A stretch of 9,491 nucleotides of DNA from Bacteroidales bacterium (GTDB lineage: Bacteria; Bacteroidota; Bacteroidia; Bacteroidales; F082), in contig JADYZK010000177.1 in NCBI GenBank assembly GCA_020853175.1, positions 1 to 9,491 of the forward strand, given 5' to 3'. Below the pieces are notes generated by a model. The model was not told where the DNA came from. It searched no databases and saw only the letters and a program-made list of their open reading frames with translations. A program made the position numbers and the translations under genes. Each line of letters starts with the position of its first letter. Positions within the stretch are counted from its first letter, which is position 1. Below, in pieces: positions 5,316-9,491 of the stretch.

Positions 5316-7322
5316 TCACTTTCCCGCAGCTTCTAATTCATAATACAGCATCAGCAAATGAGCCGCGCTCCAGCTGAAATTGGGTGCTTCTAAGGGTTTG
5401 CCGGTGTGTGGGTCGTAGTTTTCGTAAATGGCACCATCTGTGGAAAGTCCTTTGAGATTTTGGAACACTTTTAGGGTGAGTTGATCGGCTTCTGCTGTCA
5501 TACCACTTTTACGCAGCGCACTGATACCAAAATACACCTGATCCAGCCAAACCGTGCCCCGCCAATAGCCGTTGTAAGTAAATTGAGGATGTGAAGCATC
5601 TAAGGTGGGCAGCGGCACAAAAGTGTTGAAGCGGTTGGTGTCTAACATCACCGTGGCCACTTTTTTGGCTTGTTCAGGAGTGGCGATGCCGCACCAGAGT
5701 GGCGTCCAGCCTTCGGGGCCTGCTGCTTGAATGTGTTCTCCTGTCGGCATCTCGCGATCAAAATAAAAACCCAAGGCTTCATTGTAAAAGCTTTCGTTGA
5801 TGGCTTCTTTGAGCTGCTCTGCATTTGAAAGATAAGCTGAAGCTTCGGCATCTTTTCCTGCCAAAGAAAGCAGTTTTGCCAACAATATCTTTTCGAGATA
5901 GAGGTAGGCGTTCAGGTCAACCGACTCCTGATTCATGCTCCAGGCATTGGCTTTGTTGGGCAGCATTTTGCTGTCGTCGAAACGCACGGCGTTGTCCATA
6001 CCGCTTTCCCATTTTGCAGCAATCAAGGTGCCATCGGTAGAGCCATATTCGCACAGGCCGTTTTGGTCTATATCGCGAAATTTGTACCACCATTCATGGT
6101 ATTTGACAAGTTTGGGCAGCAGCTCAAGCACAAAAGCACTGTCGCCGGTGGCTTTAAACACCTCATCTACAGCCCAGGCTGCCAATGGCGGTTTGGTGTC
6201 GCGCCAGTTGTTTTCACTTGAATCGGGATACACACAATCGGCAATCATGCCTGCTTCATCCTGATAGTCGAACATGGTTCTGATCTGATCTTTAGCCAAT
6301 TGCGCATCAAATTGCACCAAAGCCACGGCATGTTTCCAGCTGTCCCAAGCCCAAAAGCCATAAAAATACGATACCGCCATCGAAGGTACAACGCCCTGAT
6401 GACGTAGGTCGCCGGTGGGAGTTTTCCAGTTGGTGATGAGTGTTTGCAAGGCTTTCACGGGCACATAACTGTAAGCGGTAAGATCGGTTCTGAGGGTGCT
6501 GCTAAGATAAGTGTTCCAACGGCTGGCATTCGCGCTGCGCAAAGCCTGTGGTTGGGTGAGTGCTTCTGCAACAAAATCCAATTCTTTTTGGTTGACTTCC
6601 TTGTACGGAAGATAGGTGAGCACGGCAGAAAAGGTGATTTTTTCGCCGGGTGCGAGCGTAATGGCTTGGTCATAAACAGCCGAATAAGCGGTGTCACCTG
6701 CAAGGTGGAAACCAAATTTTTCATCCTGCTGAAAGCTGATGAATACGTGGCCATTCGTGGTTTCTATTTCAAGTTTTTGATCGTTTTGGACCATGGTGAA
6801 AGGGGCAAACACTTGGCCTTGCCAAATGGGTTTGATGGTAATTTTTTGGTTGGAAGTGTTTTGAACTTCAACCCAACTGAGGTGCGAACGATCGGAAATA
6901 TAAAAAACGTCCATCTTAACCGCTAACTGTGGCGAATGAGCCTCAAACGCGAACAAGCCCGGGTAGGAGGTGGTATTCATGGCAGTAAATTCATGCAGCC
7001 GGCCTTCAATTTCTATGTTGAAATGGGTCAAAGAGGGGGCGGCATACCTGAATTCTCCCAACAGATATGGCCCCGTTACGCCCAATTGAGGTTGGTCTTT
7101 TTCGGGCAGATGAATCCCGTGCCAAGCGCCCAGATCAGCAAAGGGAACGGCCTTGGCTTTGGGGGTCTCGGGCATAAAATGATAGTTGATCATTTCAGGA
7201 TAACTGGCCTGTAAACTTATTTTTTCTACTGCTTTGGGTGTGCATTGGGTAAACACAAACCAAAAACCAATACCAAAAATTAAGGCGTTGATATGTTGTG
7301 GTTTGAATGAACTTATTTTCAT
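5316..7322 (-). CDS. GH63 family alpha-glucosidase, YgjK-like, exported (668 aa)
   Basis: The enzyme should hydrolyse alpha-linked terminal glucose from an oligosaccharide, with inversion as in GH63. I use the ATG at 7322 (MKISSFKPQH); the frame is open seven codons further to a TTG. An N-terminal hydrophobic segment ends in FVFTQC with Cys27, so it is probably a lipoprotein, although the lipobox is not canonical. A beta-sandwich N-domain (about 40-250) precedes an (alpha/alpha)6 barrel. Motifs shared with E. coli YgjK: GFWAWDSWKHA (322-332), KPPLAAWAVDEV, AKWESGMDN with the likely general acid D443, QESVDLNAYLY, GPEGWTPLW, FNTFVPL, YWRGTVWLDQ, YENYDPHTG with the likely base E634, and APNFSWSAAHLLML. 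It follows susCD on the same strand but behind a terminator and with its own -7 box. GH37 trehalase is a more distant option; the tail motifs favour GH63. The actual substrate is unknown. Confidence 0.9.
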   Translation of the reverse strand: MKISSFKPQHINALIFGIGFWFVFTQCTPKAVEKISLQASYPEMINYHFMPETPKAKAVPFADLGAWHGIHLPEKDQPQLGVTGPYLLGEFRYAAPSLTHFNIEIEGRLHEFTAMNTTSYPGLFAFEAHSPQLAVKMDVFYISDRSHLSWVEVQNTSNQKITIKPIWQGQVFAPFTMVQNDQKLEIETTNGHVFISFQQDEKFGFHLAGDTAYSAVYDQAITLAPGEKITFSAVLTYLPYKEVNQKELDFVAEALTQPQALRSANASRWNTYLSSTLRTDLTAYSYVPVKALQTLITNWKTPTGDLRHQGVVPSMAVSYFYGFWAWDSWKHAVALVQFDAQLAKDQIRTMFDYQDEAGMIADCVYPDSSENNWRDTKPPLAAWAVDEVFKATGDSAFVLELLPKLVKYHEWWYKFRDIDQNGLCEYGSTDGTLIAAKWESGMDNAVRFDDSKMLPNKANAWSMNQESVDLNAYLYLEKILLAKLLSLAGKDAEASAYLSNAEQLKEAINESFYNEALGFYFDREMPTGEHIQAAGPEGWTPLWCGIATPEQAKKVATVMLDTNRFNTFVPLPTLDASHPQFTYNGYWRGTVWLDQVYFGISALRKSGMTAEADQLTLKVFQNLKGLSTDGAIYENYDPHTGKPLEAPNFSWSAAHLLMLYYELEAAGK

Positions 7323-7378
7323 TTTTAATGGTGTTTTAAACAAGATTATTTTCAGGTTTCAGCGAGAATTCAGTATTT

Positions 7379-7386
7379 CAAATGTA
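7379..7386 (-). promoter_or_regulatory. Bacteroidota -7 promoter box for the GH63 gene
   Basis: On the minus strand this is TACATTTG, a perfect TAnnTTTG. It lies 56 bases upstream of the GH63 start codon and downstream of the susD terminator, as expected for an independent promoter. No clear TTTG is present at the -33 position, so an activator may be needed, or the match may be chance. Confidence 0.45.
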
Positions 7387-7416
7387 GGATAACTTTTCGG
7401 CCTTGGATATCGGTTT

Positions 7417-7457
7417 TTAAAAAATAACCGGAATGTTTAGAATCAAACATTCCGGTT
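7417..7457 (-). terminator. intrinsic terminator of the susCD transcript
   Basis: A 13-base-pair perfect stem, AACCGGAATGTTT (7426-7438) with AAACATTCCGGTT (7445-7457), closes a six-base loop AGAATC. On the minus strand it is followed by ATTTTTT, the expected U-tract, 58 bases past the susD stop codon. A second, outer inverted repeat (GGTTTTTAAA with TTTAAAAACC at 7456-7465) overlaps the stem and offers a competing fold. Confidence 0.88.
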
Positions 7458-7514
7458 TAAAAACCAAATCACTAACCAATTTGATTATTTGGCGAACCAA
7501 AGCATCTCAACGTA

Positions 7515-8987
7515 TTACCACTGTTTCGATCTGTCTAAATTGGGGTTCACTTCATATTCGATTTCCGGAATGGGATAATACAAATGACGCATATCGAAAT
7601 TTGCAGCTCCGGGTTTGTTATTGTCAATTAAAACTTGTTTGATGTTGATCCATCCGGCTTCGTGCCATCTGACCAAATCGTACCAGCGGCGGCTCTCGAA
7701 ACTGAGTTCAACAGCGCGTTCGTGCATGAGCTTTTCGCGGAAGTTTTCTTTGCTCAAGCCCGTACCAATGGCAGGCATCAAAGCCCTTTCACGCACTTGA
7801 TTGATGTAAGGTAAGGCGGCATCAGGACCTGAGGTTTCGTTCACGGCTTCGGCCAACATCAGCAGCACATCGGCATAGCGCATCATAGGATAGTTATTTT
7901 CATTCCTGTTTCCTGCAACCCATTGATCTGTTGTGTGTTTGAGGATGAGGTTGTTGCCTGAACTCGACATATCGCTGTAATTTCCAAGCGGCGCATTGAA
8001 ATCGAGCGTAGGTGAAATCATTGATTTGTAATACCGTGGGTCGGTGCCGCCATCCAGGGCGGTTTCGCTTACGTATTGGTTAAAAATCCAGGTTGAAGCG
8101 TTGGATTCCTGCCAGCTGAGAAATTCAGCTTGTAGAATGTTGGTGGCATTCGATTTCACGTTGTGCATTTGAATTTCCCACAACGATTCCTGGTTGTTTT
8201 CGCTAGATCCGTCCCAGTTTTGGCTGTAGTTTTCAATGGGTAACAGGCTGTAGCTTCCAAATTCAGCATTTTCAATCCGGCTGAGGATGGTAGCAGCATC
8301 GGAATATTTTTGTTGATACAGATAGGCATAGCCTAAAAATGCAGCGGCAGCTCCTTTGGTTACGCGTCCAACATCAGCACCGGCGCGGCTTGCAGGCAAA
8401 TTGTCAACAGCAGCTCTAAAGTCGGATTCAATCAAAGCCCACACCACTGAACGATCGGCTTGTTTGGCATTGATCTCGTCGGTGGATTGAGGAGAGCGTT
8501 CGTAAAAGGGAATATGTTGGAAGTTGCGCAGCAGTTTGAAGTAGCCGAAAGCCCTGAAAAATTTGGCTTCGGCAACCATTTCTGTCTTCAAATTTTCATC
8601 CATGGTGCAGAGCGGAATGCCTTCGATGCTTTGGTTGGCACGATTGACATACTGATAGGCGTTGTTGTAAAACTCCATGAGTTCATACACTTCAGGTGTA
8701 TTGATATAGTTGCTGATTTGATAGAAAACGGGATATTCGCCGCCATAAAATAGATCGTCAGCTTTCCAGTTTTCCGGCCCCCAACCAAATTCAAAAAAGC
8801 CGTAACGGTATTGGAAGTTCAGGGGAGCGTAGGTGGCGTAAATAGAGGCCAAAGCGTCGGTTTCGTTGCGCCAAAACTGATCGGCGGTGGGCTGATTCGG
8901 ATTTTCTTTGGTCAGAAAATCTTTCTTGCAGGAGGTTAGAAAACCAACCAACAAAAGTGCGATGAGAATTATATTTTTTGCTTTCAT
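7515..8987 (-). CDS. SusD/RagB family glycan-binding outer-membrane lipoprotein, 490 aa
   Basis: SusD proteins are surface lipoproteins that cap the SusC channel and bind the glycan. The signal peptide ends in the lipobox GFLTSC with the lipidated Cys20, followed by KKDFLTKENPNQPT, a usual SusD start. An N-terminal SusD-like domain with TPR-like helices is seen at AEAKFFRAFGYFKLLRNF (139-156) and GRVTKGAAAAFLGYAYLYQ (207-225). The C-terminal RagB/SusD domain has MMRYADVLLMLAEAVNE (368-384), MHERAVELSFESRRWYDLVRW (421-441, key pattern ERA-EL-E-RRWYDL) and YYPIPEIEYEVNPNL (470-484). The length is typical. It starts 24 bases after the susC stop, so the two are translated from one message; a strong terminator follows. 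No SusE or SusF gene comes next. The glycan is not determinable from this protein, but the nearby GH63 enzyme suggests an alpha-glucosidic substrate. Confidence 0.96.
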   Translation of the reverse strand: MKAKNIILIALLLVGFLTSCKKDFLTKENPNQPTADQFWRNETDALASIYATYAPLNFQYRYGFFEFGWGPENWKADDLFYGGEYPVFYQISNYINTPEVYELMEFYNNAYQYVNRANQSIEGIPLCTMDENLKTEMVAEAKFFRAFGYFKLLRNFQHIPFYERSPQSTDEINAKQADRSVVWALIESDFRAAVDNLPASRAGADVGRVTKGAAAAFLGYAYLYQQKYSDAATILSRIENAEFGSYSLLPIENYSQNWDGSSENNQESLWEIQMHNVKSNATNILQAEFLSWQESNASTWIFNQYVSETALDGGTDPRYYKSMISPTLDFNAPLGNYSDMSSSGNNLILKHTTDQWVAGNRNENNYPMMRYADVLLMLAEAVNETSGPDAALPYINQVRERALMPAIGTGLSKENFREKLMHERAVELSFESRRWYDLVRWHEAGWINIKQVLIDNNKPGAANFDMRHLYYPIPEIEYEVNPNLDRSKQW

Positions 8988-9011
8988 AGCTTTATGTTTT
9001 TTTTGAGGTGA

Positions 9012-9491
9012 TTAGAAGGTGAGGTCTAAACCAAAAATGAATGATTTGAAGAGTGGATATCTGCCCCAATCCACACCACGATTAAGTACATCATCTCCAA
9101 ACACTTCGGGGTCGTAACCACTATAACTTGTGGCAGTAAAGAGGTTGTTTCCGCCTACGTAAACACGCACTTTATCGAAATGAAGGAACGACAGCGCGCT
9201 TTGTGGTAAGGTGTAGCCGAGTTGCAAGGTACGAAGTCTTAAATAAGAACCGTCTTCAATAAAACGATCGCTTACCCTACGGTTACCGTTCAGGTCTTCA
9301 CGTGTGGCGCGTGGAATATTGGTGTTTGTGTTTTGCGGTGTCCAGGCATTCAAAGCGTCTTTTGAATAGTTCCAGTAGTTGTCCAAACGTTCTGATCTGT
9401 ATTTTAATCCGTTGAAAATTTCATTGCCTTGCACGCCATAGAACAAAGCATACATATCAAAGCCTTTGTATTCTAAACGCAGGTTGAGCGA
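9012..9491 (-). CDS. SusC/RagA family TonB-dependent transporter (partial, C-terminal 159 aa)
   Basis: Only the end of the outer-membrane beta-barrel is in the window; the frame is open through the right edge and begins at SLNLRLEYKGFDMYALF. Features typical of SusC C-termini are FYGVQGNEIFNG, the plug-facing/extracellular loop with NTNIPRATREDLNGN, the segment FIEDGSYLRLRTLQLGY, then VRVYVGGNNLFTATSYSGYDPEV with the key NNLFT-YSG-DPE pattern, and a final strand ending in Phe (FIFGLDLTF), the usual BamA recognition end. It imports the glycan captured by SusD using TonB energy. SusD follows after 24 bases. The plug domain and TonB box lie outside the window, so the subtype (with or without an anti-sigma signalling extension) cannot be judged. 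Confidence 0.95.
   Translation of the reverse strand, partial: SLNLRLEYKGFDMYALFYGVQGNEIFNGLKYRSERLDNYWNYSKDALNAWTPQNTNTNIPRATREDLNGNRRVSDRFIEDGSYLRLRTLQLGYTLPQSALSFLHFDKVRVYVGGNNLFTATSYSGYDPEVFGDDVLNRGVDWGRYPLFKSFIFGLDLTF

Noticed and set aside
6444..6926. Plus-strand ORF of 160 codons inside the GH63 gene
   Set aside because: It is antisense to the N-domain of a well-supported enzyme and has no domain, promoter or neighbour that supports it.
7323..7343. Seven-codon N-terminal extension of the GH63 protein from a TTG
   Set aside because: The ATG at 7322 gives a normal signal sequence and is preceded by an A-rich leader, whereas the TTG gives nothing extra.
1..9491. tRNA, rRNA, CRISPR arrays, insertion sequences or phage genes
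   Set aside because: I saw no regularly spaced repeats, no transposase or integrase motifs and no tRNA-like cloverleaf sequence anywhere in the window.

Overview
The window looks like chromosomal DNA from a member of the Bacteroidota. Four independent signs agree: a SusC/SusD outer-membrane pair, a protein with a C-terminal type IX secretion sorting domain, several perfect matches to the Bacteroidota -7 promoter element TAnnTTTG, and start codons preceded by A/T-rich sequence instead of Shine-Dalgarno motifs. A cysteate-synthase-like enzyme fits the sulfonolipid chemistry of this phylum. The genus cannot be named from the sequence alone.

Layout from left to right. (1) 1-1448, minus strand: a three-gene run made of a UPF0316 (DUF5698/DUF2179) membrane protein, a small hydrophilic protein of unknown function, and a membrane-anchored TlpA/ResA-type thioredoxin cut by the left edge. 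(2) 1449-1621: a divergent promoter region with one -7 box on each strand. (3) 1622-2929, plus strand: a PLP enzyme best read as cysteate synthase, not threonine synthase. (4) 2930-3023: a convergent gap with two hairpins. (5) 3024-4883, minus strand: an AT-rich pair made of a secreted type IX cargo protein and, just upstream, an orphan protein of about 128 residues. (6) 4884-5315: a gene-poor stretch holding a GC-rich imperfect inverted repeat, a strong minus-strand promoter and a strong terminator hairpin. (7) 5316-9491, minus strand: a polysaccharide-utilisation locus in the order SusC (partial, right edge), SusD, terminator, promoter box, GH63 alpha-glucosidase.

How the genes work together. 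SusC and SusD would form an outer-membrane glycan importer. The GH63 enzyme, close to E. coli YgjK in its motifs, would release alpha-linked glucose from the imported or captured oligosaccharide. It seems to be on its own transcription unit, because a near-perfect intrinsic terminator and a new promoter box lie between it and susD. The cysteate synthase would supply L-cysteate for capnine-type sulfonolipids, although no cysteate acyltransferase gene is visible here. The thioredoxin operon points to redox work on the outer face of the inner membrane.

Most of the window is ordinary Bacteroidota gene content. The part least explained by known families is 4497-5039: an orphan ORF of low GC with a promoter and a 50-base, 64% GC structured leader that also carries an overlapping upstream ORF. 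Nothing in the window gives firm support for a new multi-gene system.
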